A DNA stretch of 64,000 bases from Streptomyces sp. ML-6 (GCF_030116705.1 NZ_JAOTIK010000001.1:310001-374000), one strand, 5' to 3'; shown: positions 13,815 through 23,202, counted from the first letter of the stretch. Notes: a model not told the origin generated them from the sequence alone. A program made the numbers and translations.

Positions 13815-16610
13815 TCACGCCCCGGCCAGCAGCGCCTCCAGTGCCTGGGCCGTTTCCGGGTGGCGTCCGAGCAGTTCCGCGCCCGAGGGGCCGGGGTCCG
13901 TCGTCCGCCACGCCCCTTCGCAGCCCAGCAGCTCCGCCACCGCGTCGCACGTCGCGGGGTGTGCGACCAGCAGTGCGGAGCCCCGGCCGCCCCCCGTGGA
14001 CCGGGCCCGCCGTGCGCCCGGTTCCGGTTGTGCCAGCCACGGCGGTACCCACTCGTCCAGTGCCGCGAGTCTGCCGGGGAAGGTCCGGCCGGCCTCGCGG
14101 ATCAGCAGGGGTGCCAGTTCGGAACCCGACCGCAGGGTGGTGATCAGGGTGGGCAGCCACGGCAGCAGCACCGCGTCCGGCAGCCGGGCGAACGCGTTCG
14201 ACACCGCTTCCACGACGAAGTCGGTGAGGCTCGGCACCGGGCCCAGCGCGTGCAGGAAGCCGCTGAGGTGGCGCGGGTAGGAGGGAACCGCCAGCGGGTT
14301 GCCCAGCAGCTCGTCGCACCTCGCCCGCAGGTCCGCGCGGGAGAGGTTCCCGAGGTGGACCTGGGCCGCCCACAGCAGTGCCGTCCTCGACGACTCCTCG
14401 GGGTGGGACTGGGCGACCGCCAGTTCCAGCTGTGCCCGGTCGCAGCCCAGCGACAGCGCCAGGCCCTCCATGCTGAACAGGAAGCCCAGCATCGCCGCCA
14501 CCTGGCGGACGGTGGCGTCCTCGTCGGTGAACGCCGTCGGCAGCAGGGTGCAGTAGTGCGCGTAACCGGCCTTGACGAAGGACTCGATCCAGGACGGCAG
14601 CACCGGCTCGCTGGTGCGGTAGTACGCCAGCAGCCGCCGCACCCGGCGCAGCACCTCCGGTGCCCCGTCGACGCTGCGCTCGGCCGCCAGGACCTCCAGC
14701 GCGTGGGTGCCCAGCTCGTCCGCGAGACGGCGGCTGCGCAGGTACAGCGTCGCGTCCTCGACGGCTTCCAGGACGGTCGCCGCGGTGGCCTGCCGGTCGT
14801 ACGCCCGGCGGCGCAGGCGCTGTTCGAGGACCTGCTCGATGCTGACGCCCTCGTAGCCGAGCTCGATGAGTGCCCGCTGGTGGGTGCCGAGGGACAGGTC
14901 CCACGACTCCTGGATCGACCGTTCCCCCAGTTTCCGCTCGCCCATGATCGGCCGGACGGCCTGCTGCGGCATCAGTCTGCGCAGCATCCACAGCACGTCG
15001 GAGCAGCGCTCCAGCTCCGGCCGGCCGGCTATGTCCAGCAGGGCCCGCTGCACCCCCGACTGCTGGAGTTTCAGGTTCAGGGGCGCGAGCCGGTCGTGGA
15101 CGTCGCGGGCCAGGGGCGGCAGCGCGTCGTAGCCGACCTGGCCGACGCGGTCACCGCCCATCATGATCTCCACGAGCCGGCGCACGTCGCGCCGGCCCGG
15201 CACGGTGTCCTTCTCGATGCAGGTGACGGCCGCGTCCTGGAAGTCGTACGGCGTGGGCTTGGCCCGGTCGCGCATCCCGGCCAGCAGGATCGACGACTCG
15301 AACACCGCGATGGCGTCGGCCGTGGAGGACAGGTAGCCGTTGCGGCGCGCGGCGCGCACGATCTCCACCGACCAGCCGAGCAGTTCGGCCTCGTCCAACC
15401 GGTCCAGGACGGGTGGCTGTTGCAGGAAGCCGGTGAGCTTGTCCGCGGGCGGAGGCGCCGGTACGGGGGCCGGCGCGGCCGCGGTCTTCTTGGCTCTCGA
15501 CTTCTTCGTCCCCGCCTGCCCCTCCAGGCGGTAGGGCTGCACGCGGGTCCGTTTGAGGTTCTTCGCCCAGACGGTCGCGGCGATCGACACCGAGCCGGCG
15601 GCGAGGCCGAACTGCGCCTCGATCGCCGCGTGGCTGGAAGGGATCAGGCCGTGCTGCCACTTGGTGGCGCTGCGCGGACCGATCTCGAAGGTGTCGGTGC
15701 CGTGGACGCCGAACTCCGCGACGCGGCTGGCCGCGTGGAACGCCCCGCAGACGTAGAGGCAGTCCTCGGGGTCGGTGCCGGTCGCGGCCAGGTGCTCGCG
15801 CATCCTGGTCCACATGTAGCGTTCGCGGTCCTCGTCGACCCGTACCCGGTGGGGGTCGCCGGGGGCCAGGCGCCGGAAGAGGCTTCCGATCAGGAGCATC
15901 ACCTGGCGGTAGGTGTCGTGGTCGCTGTCGCCGAGCGGCAGCTCGACGTACTGGTGCCACCACTCCGACCAGTGCCGCACCTTGCCGTGGCGCAGCAGGT
16001 GCTCCTCCAGCTCCGCGAAGCGGGGCCGCAGGTCGCCGATCTCCACGCCGACCGCGTCGCCGTGCAGTGCGGCCTCCTCCTCGGCGGGCGGCGCGTCCGG
16101 GTCGGCGGCCCCGTCGGGGTGCGTTCCGCGGGCGTCCCACTGGAAGACGTGGTCCGAGGAACGGTCGACGAGGACGAGTTCGACGCCGGGGGTGTCGAGC
16201 GCGTAGGCGATCGCCTGGTACTCGGCCGACGCCTCGGTGATCGGGGCGACCACCGACAGCGGGGACCAGTCGGCGGGGAAGCCGTCGACCTCGGAGGCGA
16301 ACGCCTGGACCGCCACCGGGAGCTTGCAGTTGCGCAGTTCGGTCAGCAGCGGCGCCATGTCCTCGCACAGCTCCAGGTACACGACCTTGGGCTGCTTCTG
16401 GCGCAGGCGGCGTGCCATCGCGGTCGCCGACGCGGGCGAGTGGTGGCAGACGGGGAAGATCTCCAGCGGCTCGCGCACCGCGTGGTCGACGTCGTCGACG
16501 ATGCCGAGGAGGATGCCCTCCAGGGCGTCGGGGCCGTCGGCGAACTCCGCGGCGGCCTCCTGCAGTTGCGCGCGCAGTCCTTCGAAGGTTCCCTCGTGCG
16601 CGCCGCTCAT
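13815..16610 (-). CDS. DUF5682-like protein of the MoxR/VWA operon
   Basis: Soluble protein of 931 aa, last gene of the five-gene operon; its ATG overlaps the MoxR stop by 4 nt. The N-terminal third matches the DUF5682 plan: IFPVCHHSPASATAMARRL (residues 51-69, the HH-S/G-P motif), KVVYLELCEDMAPLL, ADWSPLSVVAPITEASAEYQAIAYAL and VDRSSDHVFQWDARG. This layout recalls the TraB/ChaN/EreA-like enzyme superfamily, where such His and Glu residues are catalytic. A Lys/Ala/Pro linker (about residues 370-395) separates it from a long helical C-terminal part. The role is unknown. In this operon it is likely the effector or substrate-handling component worked on by the AAA/VWA pair. Confidence 0.75.
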   Translation of the reverse strand: MSGAHEGTFEGLRAQLQEAAAEFADGPDALEGILLGIVDDVDHAVREPLEIFPVCHHSPASATAMARRLRQKQPKVVYLELCEDMAPLLTELRNCKLPVAVQAFASEVDGFPADWSPLSVVAPITEASAEYQAIAYALDTPGVELVLVDRSSDHVFQWDARGTHPDGAADPDAPPAEEEAALHGDAVGVEIGDLRPRFAELEEHLLRHGKVRHWSEWWHQYVELPLGDSDHDTYRQVMLLIGSLFRRLAPGDPHRVRVDEDRERYMWTRMREHLAATGTDPEDCLYVCGAFHAASRVAEFGVHGTDTFEIGPRSATKWQHGLIPSSHAAIEAQFGLAAGSVSIAATVWAKNLKRTRVQPYRLEGQAGTKKSRAKKTAAAPAPVPAPPPADKLTGFLQQPPVLDRLDEAELLGWSVEIVRAARRNGYLSSTADAIAVFESSILLAGMRDRAKPTPYDFQDAAVTCIEKDTVPGRRDVRRLVEIMMGGDRVGQVGYDALPPLARDVHDRLAPLNLKLQQSGVQRALLDIAGRPELERCSDVLWMLRRLMPQQAVRPIMGERKLGERSIQESWDLSLGTHQRALIELGYEGVSIEQVLEQRLRRRAYDRQATAATVLEAVEDATLYLRSRRLADELGTHALEVLAAERSVDGAPEVLRRVRRLLAYYRTSEPVLPSWIESFVKAGYAHYCTLLPTAFTDEDATVRQVAAMLGFLFSMEGLALSLGCDRAQLELAVAQSHPEESSRTALLWAAQVHLGNLSRADLRARCDELLGNPLAVPSYPRHLSGFLHALGPVPSLTDFVVEAVSNAFARLPDAVLLPWLPTLITTLRSGSELAPLLIREAGRTFPGRLAALDEWVPPWLAQPEPGARRARSTGGGRGSALLVAHPATCDAVAELLGCEGAWRTTDPGPSGAELLGRHPETAQALEALLAGA

Positions 16611-17719
16611 GACAGGGTGGCGATCGCGTCGCGGCCGCCCTCCAGGAACTCCGGCCAGGAGCCGCCCTCCTCCTTGCTGCGCGGCTCGACGACGCCGTGC
16701 AGGTACTTGTTGAGTATGGCCAGGTCCTCGGGCTCGCGCCGGGCCAGGGAGCCGACGAGCGAGGACGCCAGCGTGCGCGCGGTCAGGGTGGTCTCGCCGA
16801 AGAAGTTGCTGTGCAGGACCGCGTCCTCGAGGACGCCGATCTGTTCGGCCGTGGACAGCGCGGACTCCAGCTTCTCGTCGTCGCTGCCGGCCGCGGCCGC
16901 GGAGGCCCGCAGGTCGGCGAAGCTCTGCAGCAGCACGTCGAGGAGCGTCGGCGGCACGTCCAGGTCGATCTGGTGGCGGCGCAGCAGTTCCTCGGTGCGG
17001 AAGCGGACGATCTCGACCTCGCTCTTCTTGTTCGTCACCACCGGGATGCGGACGAAGTTGAAGCGGCGCTTGAGCGCCGAGGACAGGTCGTTGACGCCCC
17101 GGTCGCGGCTGTTGGCGGTGGCGATGATGGAGAAGCCGGGCTTGGCGAAGACGATGCTGTCGCTGTCCAGTTCGGGGACCGAGATGTACTTCTCGGACAG
17201 GATCGAGATCAGGGCGTCCTGGACGTCGCTGGTGGAGCGGGTGAGCTCCTCGAACCGGCCGATCGCACCGGCCTCCATCGCCGTCATGATCGGCGAGGGG
17301 ATCATCGACTCGCGGGACTGGCCCTTGGCGATGACCATCGACACGTTCCAGGAGTACTTGATGTGGTCCTCGGTGGTGCCGGCCGTGCCCTGCACCACCA
17401 GGGTGGAGTTGCGGCAGATCGCGGCGGACAGCAGCTCGGCCAGCCAGCTCTTGCCGGTGCCGGGGTCACCGATGAGCAGCAGGCCGCGGTCGGAGGCCAG
17501 GGTGACGATCGAGCGCTCGACGAAACTGCGGTCGCCGTACCACTTCTGCGAGATCTCCCGGTCCAGGCCGTCGGAACGCTCGGAACCGAGGATGAACAGG
17601 CGGACCATCTTCGGGGACAGGCGCCAGGAGAAGGGCTTGGGGTTGTCGTCGATGGACTCCAGCCACTCCAGCTCCTCGGCGTACTTGATCTCGGCGGGGG
17701 CGCGCAACAGGTCGGACAT
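16607..17719 (-). CDS. MoxR-type AAA ATPase
   Basis: Protein of 370 aa. Walker A is GDPGTGKS (residues 84-91), sensor 1 is IIATAN (N203), and the arginine finger lies in LKRRFNF (about 217-222). The Walker B region reads GAIGRFEELTRS, so the usual Asp before the Glu is Phe here; the Glu is kept. MoxR ATPases act as chaperones that remodel partners together with VWA proteins, and the VWA gene lies 14 bp upstream. The start is ATG 17719, with GAAAGG upstream. It overlaps the next gene by ATGA. Confidence 0.9.
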   Translation of the reverse strand: MSDLLRAPAEIKYAEELEWLESIDDNPKPFSWRLSPKMVRLFILGSERSDGLDREISQKWYGDRSFVERSIVTLASDRGLLLIGDPGTGKSWLAELLSAAICRNSTLVVQGTAGTTEDHIKYSWNVSMVIAKGQSRESMIPSPIMTAMEAGAIGRFEELTRSTSDVQDALISILSEKYISVPELDSDSIVFAKPGFSIIATANSRDRGVNDLSSALKRRFNFVRIPVVTNKKSEVEIVRFRTEELLRRHQIDLDVPPTLLDVLLQSFADLRASAAAAGSDDEKLESALSTAEQIGVLEDAVLHSNFFGETTLTARTLASSLVGSLARREPEDLAILNKYLHGVVEPRSKEEGGSWPEFLEGGRDAIATLS

Positions 17720-17733
17720 TTTTCGGGGCCTTT

Positions 17734-19182
17734 CTAAGCGAGGAACGTCTTGAGCTCGTGGACGAGCTTGCGGATGTGACCGGAGAGCACCGGTGCGCCG
17801 AGGTCCTTGAAGCGCTCGCGGAACCACGGGTTGACACTGCCGCGGCCGGAGCTGGTGACCGATCCGACCGGGATGAACTTGGCTCCCGAGCGGTGGATGG
17901 CGGCCATGCTCTCGAACAGCGGCTCGGAACGCCATTCGTAGAAGTCGGAGATCCACACCACGACGGTGTTGCGGGGCTCGGCGATCTTCGGCTGGGCCAG
18001 TGCCATGGCGACCGTGCCGTCGGTGCCGCCCCCGAGGTTGGTGCGCAGCAGGGTCTCGAAGGGGTCGTGCACCCAGGGCGTGAGGTCGAGTGCCTGGGTG
18101 TCGTACGCGATCAGGTGGACGTCCACCTTCGGCAGCCCGGCGAAGATCGAGGCCAGGATGGTGCAGTTCACCATCGAGTCGACCATCGAGCCCGACTGGT
18201 CCACGACGACGATCAGCCGCTGGGGTGTCGTCTTGCGGACGGTGTGCCGGTAGTAGAGGCGGTCGACGTACAGTCGCTCCTCCTCCGGGCTCCAGTTGGT
18301 GAGGTTCTTCCAGATCGTGCGGTCGAGGTCGAGGTTGCGGAACACCCGCTTGGGCGGGACGGAGCGGTCCAGGGCTCCGACCGTGGCCTTCTCCACCTGG
18401 GTGCGGAGCACTTCGGCGACCTCGTCGACGAAGCGGCGGATCAGTGCCTTGGCGTTGGCCAGGGCCACGCCCGAGAGGTTGTCCTTGTCCCGCAGCAGTT
18501 GCTCGATCAGCGACATGCTCGGGGTCAGTTGGGCGGCGAGCCGGGGGTCGGCCAGCACCTCGCGCAGGTGCATCCGTTTGACGAGGTCGGCCTCGATGGC
18601 GCCGAGTTCGGGGCCGATCGCCGGAATCAGCCGGCTGAGGTCGGGGTTCGTGCCCCGGCCGCCGGTGCCGGTCGGGCTGACGCCCCCTCCCGCCGCCGCT
18701 CCCCCGGCCCGGCCGCCGCGCAGCTCGCCGGGCTTGCAGCCGAGCGCGCGTTCCAGCCAGCCGGCGTCGGACTGCCAGCGGGCCAGTTGTCCGGCGGTGA
18801 CCGTGCCGGAGCCGGAGGCGAACACGTTGAGCAGGACCTTCGACACCAGTGCCGCGCGCCGCACCTCGGCGGCCCGGTCGCGTGGGGTGTCGTCGTCCTC
18901 GTCGGGGTCGGGGGTCATCAGGCCGTCGAACTCGGCGGCCAGTTCCGGGTGGCGCTGCACGATGGAGTCGACGGATGCCTGCGGGTCCAGCAGTGCGGTC
19001 GGCAGGCCGATGTCCTCGACGACGCCGAGGCTGGCGGATTCCAGGGTGGCCTGCTCCTCGGGGTCGAAGAGGCGGGCGAGCAGTCGCCAGTACAGGACCT
19101 GGCGGCGGTTGTCGTGGGGATCGGGCCCGGGGTTCGGCGGGGGCGTGTGCCCGGCGGGCCGGCCGGTCGTCTGGTCCGTCAT
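17734..19182 (-). CDS. VWA (CoxE-like) protein of the MoxR operon
   Basis: Protein of 482 aa. The C-terminal half is a von Willebrand A domain with an intact MIDAS: DQSGS (328-332, DxSxS), a Thr in GGGTDGT (near 387) and Asp in ISDF (near 413). The N-terminal half is helical with an acidic loop (TPDPDEDDDTPRD) and a Gly-rich linker (160-176). Proteins of this type pair with MoxR ATPases. The ATG overlaps the upstream stop by 4 nt, so translation is coupled. Confidence 0.9.
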   Translation of the reverse strand: MTDQTTGRPAGHTPPPNPGPDPHDNRRQVLYWRLLARLFDPEEQATLESASLGVVEDIGLPTALLDPQASVDSIVQRHPELAAEFDGLMTPDPDEDDDTPRDRAAEVRRAALVSKVLLNVFASGSGTVTAGQLARWQSDAGWLERALGCKPGELRGGRAGGAAAGGGVSPTGTGGRGTNPDLSRLIPAIGPELGAIEADLVKRMHLREVLADPRLAAQLTPSMSLIEQLLRDKDNLSGVALANAKALIRRFVDEVAEVLRTQVEKATVGALDRSVPPKRVFRNLDLDRTIWKNLTNWSPEEERLYVDRLYYRHTVRKTTPQRLIVVVDQSGSMVDSMVNCTILASIFAGLPKVDVHLIAYDTQALDLTPWVHDPFETLLRTNLGGGTDGTVAMALAQPKIAEPRNTVVVWISDFYEWRSEPLFESMAAIHRSGAKFIPVGSVTSSGRGSVNPWFRERFKDLGAPVLSGHIRKLVHELKTFLA

Positions 19183-20567
19183 TTCCGCAGCAGCTTTCCG
19201 GCGCGCTCCCGCAGCACGGCGACGGCGTCGGTGGCGGCCTTCTCCGCCTTGACCCCGACCTTGTCGGTGGTGCCCCCGGCCCATTCCCCGGCGTGGATCG
19301 CGACCGTCTTCTTCCGTACGGTCCTCTCGACGGCCAGGGGCTGGACGCGGTGGGCCCCGGCGTCCCAGCGGAGCAGTCCGATGCAGGCCCCGGACGCCGC
19401 GACGGCCTCGGGTGTCAGCGGTCCGGCGGCCGGAGCGCGGTCGGCATCGACGGCGAGCGGGTGGCCGGCGACGGTGAACGTCAGTGCGTCGTCGTCCTGC
19501 TGGGCGGTGTAGCCCTCCAGGAACACCGGGACCGCGATGCGCGCCGGGTGCCGGTCCAGGGGGGCGGTCGCCGCGTCGGTGGCGGTGGGCAGGGCGACCC
19601 GGGCGGTGACGAACGCGTCGGCGGGCTCGCCCGGGCGGGCGTGGGCGTCGTCCCAGATCAGGTCGTTCTCGGAAGTGATCGGCATGTCGGTGAGTTCCAT
19701 GGCGCGGCCCTCACCGGCGGCGGCCAGGAGCGACATGTGCGGGCGCAGCAGTTGCCAGAGGCCGGCGCCGACGACCGTGTCGGGCTTGGGTGCCGAGACA
19801 CCGGCGCGCACCAGGCGGGGCGTGGAACCGTCCGCGGGCTCGAACACCGCGTGGACCTGGGCCTGTACGGCGGTCGCGTGTTCGTGCACGTCGATGCCGA
19901 GGGGCAGGAGGCGGCCGGTGACCGTGCCGGTCGTGGGGACGTGGGCGGCGCCGGGCAGGGTCAGCAGCATCGCGCGTGACCAGAGGTCGGCCCAGCGGCG
20001 TGCCGGTACGCGTTCCATCGAGGCGCCGGGGCAGGACGCGGCGAGTTCGGCGGCGAAGCCGTCGAGGAGCGTCGCCAGGCGGCGCAGCGCCGGGTCCGGG
20101 AGCATCGCGGAGACGACCTGTGCCGCTCCGGAGACCACCTCGTGGTCGATGCCCTGCCAGCCGGAGCGGGCCAGGTCGGACAGCCAGGAGCGGGCGGCGG
20201 CCAGGAGGTTCGCCGCTTGCTGCTCGCCGGGCGCGGCGGTGGCCGGCTCGCCTTCGGGGCGGCCGACCGCTTCCCGTATGCGGGCGGTCAGCGCGTCGTG
20301 GACGGAGCCGAGCAGGGCGGTGCGGGCGGCGGCGAGGGCGACGAAGTGGTCCTCGTCCGCGGCTCCGCCCGCCGCCTTCTCCGCGGCCTCGGCGACCCGG
20401 TCCGCCAGCGGCGTGCCCGCGAGGGCCTCGGCGAACTCCGTCAGGTCCGCGGCCCGGTCGGGCCGGGGGCGGAGCAGTCCGGCCACCAGTGCCCGGTCGA
20501 AGGCGTCGACGGCCGACAGTGCCTCGTCGAGCCCGGCGACGGGTTCGTGGAGCAGGTCGGTACGCAT
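19179..20567 (-). CDS. Hypothetical protein of the MoxR/VWA operon, 462 aa
   Basis: I do not recognise a named domain. The N-terminal 200 residues are helical and Ala-rich (LHEPVAGLDEALSAVDAFDRALVAGLLRP), followed by a beta-rich C-terminal half (GTVTGRLLPLGIDVHEHATAVQAQVHAVFEP, RIAVPVFLEGYTAQQDDDALTFTVAGHPLAVDADRAPAAG). It has neither a signal peptide nor membrane segments. It starts at ATG 20567, which shares one base with the stop of the SWIM gene, and overlaps the VWA start. Its fixed place between a SWIM protein and a VWA protein suggests a structural or substrate-binding subunit. Confidence 0.75.
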   Translation of the reverse strand: MRTDLLHEPVAGLDEALSAVDAFDRALVAGLLRPRPDRAADLTEFAEALAGTPLADRVAEAAEKAAGGAADEDHFVALAAARTALLGSVHDALTARIREAVGRPEGEPATAAPGEQQAANLLAAARSWLSDLARSGWQGIDHEVVSGAAQVVSAMLPDPALRRLATLLDGFAAELAASCPGASMERVPARRWADLWSRAMLLTLPGAAHVPTTGTVTGRLLPLGIDVHEHATAVQAQVHAVFEPADGSTPRLVRAGVSAPKPDTVVGAGLWQLLRPHMSLLAAAGEGRAMELTDMPITSENDLIWDDAHARPGEPADAFVTARVALPTATDAATAPLDRHPARIAVPVFLEGYTAQQDDDALTFTVAGHPLAVDADRAPAAGPLTPEAVAASGACIGLLRWDAGAHRVQPLAVERTVRKKTVAIHAGEWAGGTTDKVGVKAEKAATDAVAVLRERAGKLLRK

Positions 20568-21070
20568 CACGCCACCGCCCTGGTCGGCGGGAACCACTGC
20601 ATCTCCGGCAACGGGGCGGTGGTCGGGGCGAGTTCCAGGTAGGCGAGGTGGCGCAGGAACCGGCTGAAGACGGGGGCGGCGGCCGCGGTGTCCCCCTGCG
20701 GCGGGCGGGTGCCGGTCATCTGGGTGGTGATGACCGGTGCGCTCGACGCGCCCTCCGCGATGTCGACCTTCAGATAGCGGGCGACGCGCTCGGCCCCGTA
20801 CTGCAGCACCGCCTCGCCGATCAGGGCCTGGATGTGTTTGCAGAACGATCCCCGCGCGCCGCCGCAGGGCCGGTTGTTGTTGGTGCTGCAGGCGAAGGCG
20901 TAGGTGCCGACCGCGACCGACGAGACGTAGACCCGTCCGACGTCCGAGCCGCTGGACACCACTCCTTGCAGGCGCCCGTCGGCCAGTTCGACGAACGGTA
21001 CTTTGGCGAGCTTCCGCGGCCGTGCGGGTGCCGTCACCCGGGCCGTGCTCGACCTCTCCCAATCCGACAA
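20567..21070 (-). CDS. SWIM zinc-finger protein, first gene of the MoxR/VWA operon
   Basis: Protein of 167 aa. I place the start at TTG 21070, which has AGGAG 7 nt upstream; GTG further in (V of VTAPARP) is an alternative. The SWIM-like zinc finger is FACSTNNNRPCGGARGSFCKH (C-x-n-C-x-n-CxH), followed by the helix IQALIGEAVLQYGAERVARYL. SWIM domains bind DNA or protein. It is shorter than the 400-aa SWIM proteins common in Streptomyces. The operon promoter should lie in 21071-21427. Confidence 0.78.
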   Translation of the reverse strand: MSDWERSSTARVTAPARPRKLAKVPFVELADGRLQGVVSSGSDVGRVYVSSVAVGTYAFACSTNNNRPCGGARGSFCKHIQALIGEAVLQYGAERVARYLKVDIAEGASSAPVITTQMTGTRPPQGDTAAAAPVFSRFLRHLAYLELAPTTAPLPEMQWFPPTRAVA

Positions 21071-21427
21071 CGCACCACTCCTATGCAACAAAAAGGGGAC
21101 GTCCTCGCCACACCGGCTGGACACGAACCGAACATACCTGCGCCCACTGACAACGCCCCGATCGTGGCGGGACTGCTCTCAGGATGCGAGCGCGGGAGCT
21201 CCCGTGTGCGGACCGGTGAGACCGGCAGGACCGGTGGTACCGGTCCGCCCACGGACGGTTCTTGTGGTGCGGACGGTGCGGAGTGCGTGCCGTGGAATGC
21301 GCGTTCCGTGGAATGCGCGCCGGGGAGCAAGTGGTGTGGAGTGAGTGGCGTGGTGGTCCCCGTGGCCGGCGCCCTGCCGCGCGGCCGCGGACGTGGCCGG
21401 ACCGCGCGGCAGGGCACCGGAGTCGCG
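21071..21427. other. Intergenic region with a direct repeat
   Basis: 357 bp without a gene. It contains two copies of CCGTGGAATGCGCG (21290-21303 and 21306-21319), spaced 16 nt start to start, and the hairpin at 21371-21415. It should contain the promoter of the SWIM/VWA/MoxR operon. Confidence 0.55.
21371..21415 (-). terminator. Terminator of the small secreted protein gene
   Basis: Perfect 14-bp stem GCCCTGCCGCGCGG/CCGCGCGGCAGGGC with a 17-nt loop, 13 nt beyond the stop of the gene at 21428. Confidence 0.7.
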
Positions 21428-21706
21428 TCAGGGAGCGGGGTTCGGGCCCTGCGCGGCCATGACCTCCTCGTACGAGGGCAGTGGGTGGTACGGGAGGATC
21501 TGGAGCAGGTCGTACTGGGGGCACGGCGCCTTGATGCACTGCTTGGGCGACGGCACACAGATCCGACCGGCGGGCGCCACGACGGCGGCGCACGGGCTCG
21601 CCTGCGGCACGAGGGGGCCCTCGTCCGCGAGTGCCGGGCCCGCCGGGGTGAGGGACAGGGCGGTGAGAGCGGCCACCGTGGCGGCACGCAGCAGGTTCTC
21701 GATCAC
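21428..21706 (-). CDS. Small secreted Cys-containing protein
   Basis: About 92 aa from GTG 21706. The N-terminus has a hydrophobic signal (LLRAATVAALTALSLTPAGPALA) with cleavage near ALA-DEG. The mature part has four cysteines (PCAAVVAPAGRICVPSPKQC and IKAPCPQYD) and ends in a Pro-rich tail. The start is uncertain: TTG 21760 and other GTG codons are in frame, and no binding site stands out. Function unknown. Confidence 0.55.
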   Translation of the reverse strand: MIENLLRAATVAALTALSLTPAGPALADEGPLVPQASPCAAVVAPAGRICVPSPKQCIKAPCPQYDLLQILPYHPLPSYEEVMAAQGPNPAP

Positions 21707-21782
21707 AACCAGCAGAGATAGCCCCACTTCCGGGTGATGTCGCACCACCTCCGAGGGCAATCACCCGTACGTGTCATGGAGT

Positions 21783-23027
21783 TCATTCCATGGACGTTCG
21801 TTCCCCGCCGTGTTCCGGTCCGGACGCGACCCCCTCGCCCGGGCGTTCGGCCGCGCAGAGCGCCTCGTCCACGATCTCCTCCATGCGTTTCTGCGTCGCC
21901 CTCCCCGGCTGTGTGGTGACGGCGATGTTGACGGCGCGGCCGTCCTCGGTGGCACCGCCCCGGGTCTCGTACCCCGTCATGCTGCCGCCGTGCCCCCAGT
22001 AGACCTCGCCGTCGCAGGAGAGCGGTGTGCCGACCAGGCCGAGTCCGTAACGGGCGCCGTCGGCGAAGGGGGCGCCGGCCGGGACCGTGGTGCGCATCTG
22101 GTCGAGCTGCGGCTCCGGCAGGAGGCGACCGCGCAGGAGCGCGGAGTAGAAGCGGTTGAGGTCGGAGTTGGTGGACACCAACTGCCCTGCCGCCCAGGCC
22201 CAGGAGGGGTCCCACTCGGTGGCGTCGACGAGGGGCGCGTCCGCGGAGTCCTGGTAGTAGCCCCTGGGATGGGGTCCGCGGATGCGCAGTTCGCCGGGGG
22301 CGGGGAAGTAGGTGTGGCGCAGTCCGGCGCGCCGGATGACGCGCCGGTCGATCTCCGTGGCGAGGGGGCGCCCGGTGACCTTCTCCACGAGGAGTCCGGC
22401 GACCAGGTAGTTGCTGTTGCTGTACTTCCAGCCCCTGCCGGGTTCGAAGTCGGCCCCGTGCCGGAGTGCGAGGTCGAGCAGTTCACGGGGCTCGTAGTGA
22501 CGGATCTCCTCACCCAGGTGCTCGACGTAGTTCGGGAGTCCGCTGGTGTGCTGGAGGAGTTGGCGGACGGTGATGCGGCCGCCGTCGATGCCGTCACCGT
22601 GCACGAGACCCGGCAGATACGTGTCGATGCGGCCGTCGAGCTCCACCCTGCCCTCGGCGACGAGTTGCAGCACGACCACGGCCGTGAACGCCTTGGTGTT
22701 GCTGCCGATGCGGACCCGGCCGTCGCGGGGCGCCCCGGCGCCGGTGGCGAGGTCGCCGACACCCGCGGTGTACGTACGGGTGCGTCCCCCGCCGTCCGTG
22801 ACACCGGCCAGGGCGGCGGGCATGCCGTCGGAGCGCACGAGTTCGTCCAGGCCCTGCTGCACGGTGCTGCCGGGCCGGCCGGGGAGGGGCGCTGCCGCGG
22901 CGGGCGGTGCCAGGGCCCCCGCCGCGAGCACGCCCACGGCCAGCACGGCCGCTCCCGTCACGGCCCCGCGCCGCTTCCTCCCCCGCCGTCCGGACGGACG
23001 AAACCGCTGTTCTTCCCACGTGTGCAC
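21783..23027 (-). CDS. Secreted serine hydrolase, beta-lactamase/D-Ala-D-Ala carboxypeptidase family
   Basis: Protein of 414 aa starting at GTG 23027 with GGGAG 7 nt upstream. A basic n-region (RRGRKRRGAV) and long hydrophobic segment end at AAAAP, so it is exported. Class C/S12-type motifs are visible: SxxK in IGSNTKAF, YxN in WKYSNSNY, and HGG in YWGHGGSMTGY. The layout matches the Streptomyces R61-type DD-peptidases; it could trim peptidoglycan peptides or act as an esterase. It is divergent from the cobalamin-uptake operon, with no functional link evident. Confidence 0.88.
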   Translation of the reverse strand: MHTWEEQRFRPSGRRGRKRRGAVTGAAVLAVGVLAAGALAPPAAAAPLPGRPGSTVQQGLDELVRSDGMPAALAGVTDGGGRTRTYTAGVGDLATGAGAPRDGRVRIGSNTKAFTAVVVLQLVAEGRVELDGRIDTYLPGLVHGDGIDGGRITVRQLLQHTSGLPNYVEHLGEEIRHYEPRELLDLALRHGADFEPGRGWKYSNSNYLVAGLLVEKVTGRPLATEIDRRVIRRAGLRHTYFPAPGELRIRGPHPRGYYQDSADAPLVDATEWDPSWAWAAGQLVSTNSDLNRFYSALLRGRLLPEPQLDQMRTTVPAGAPFADGARYGLGLVGTPLSCDGEVYWGHGGSMTGYETRGGATEDGRAVNIAVTTQPGRATQKRMEEIVDEALCAAERPGEGVASGPEHGGERTSME

Positions 23028-23202
23028 GCGCCGACTCCCACGAAATGGACATGAAATGGAAAGGCCGTCCGGAGCACACCGGAGGCCGTTGGATCGCTTC
23101 GGCAGGGGTGGTTCCCCGTTCGCCGGTTCCAGCATTTCCGCAGAAACCGTCCGCGGCGATCCTGCTGGCCGCCCGGTTCCTGGTGGGGCTGTCCCCCGCA
23201 CA

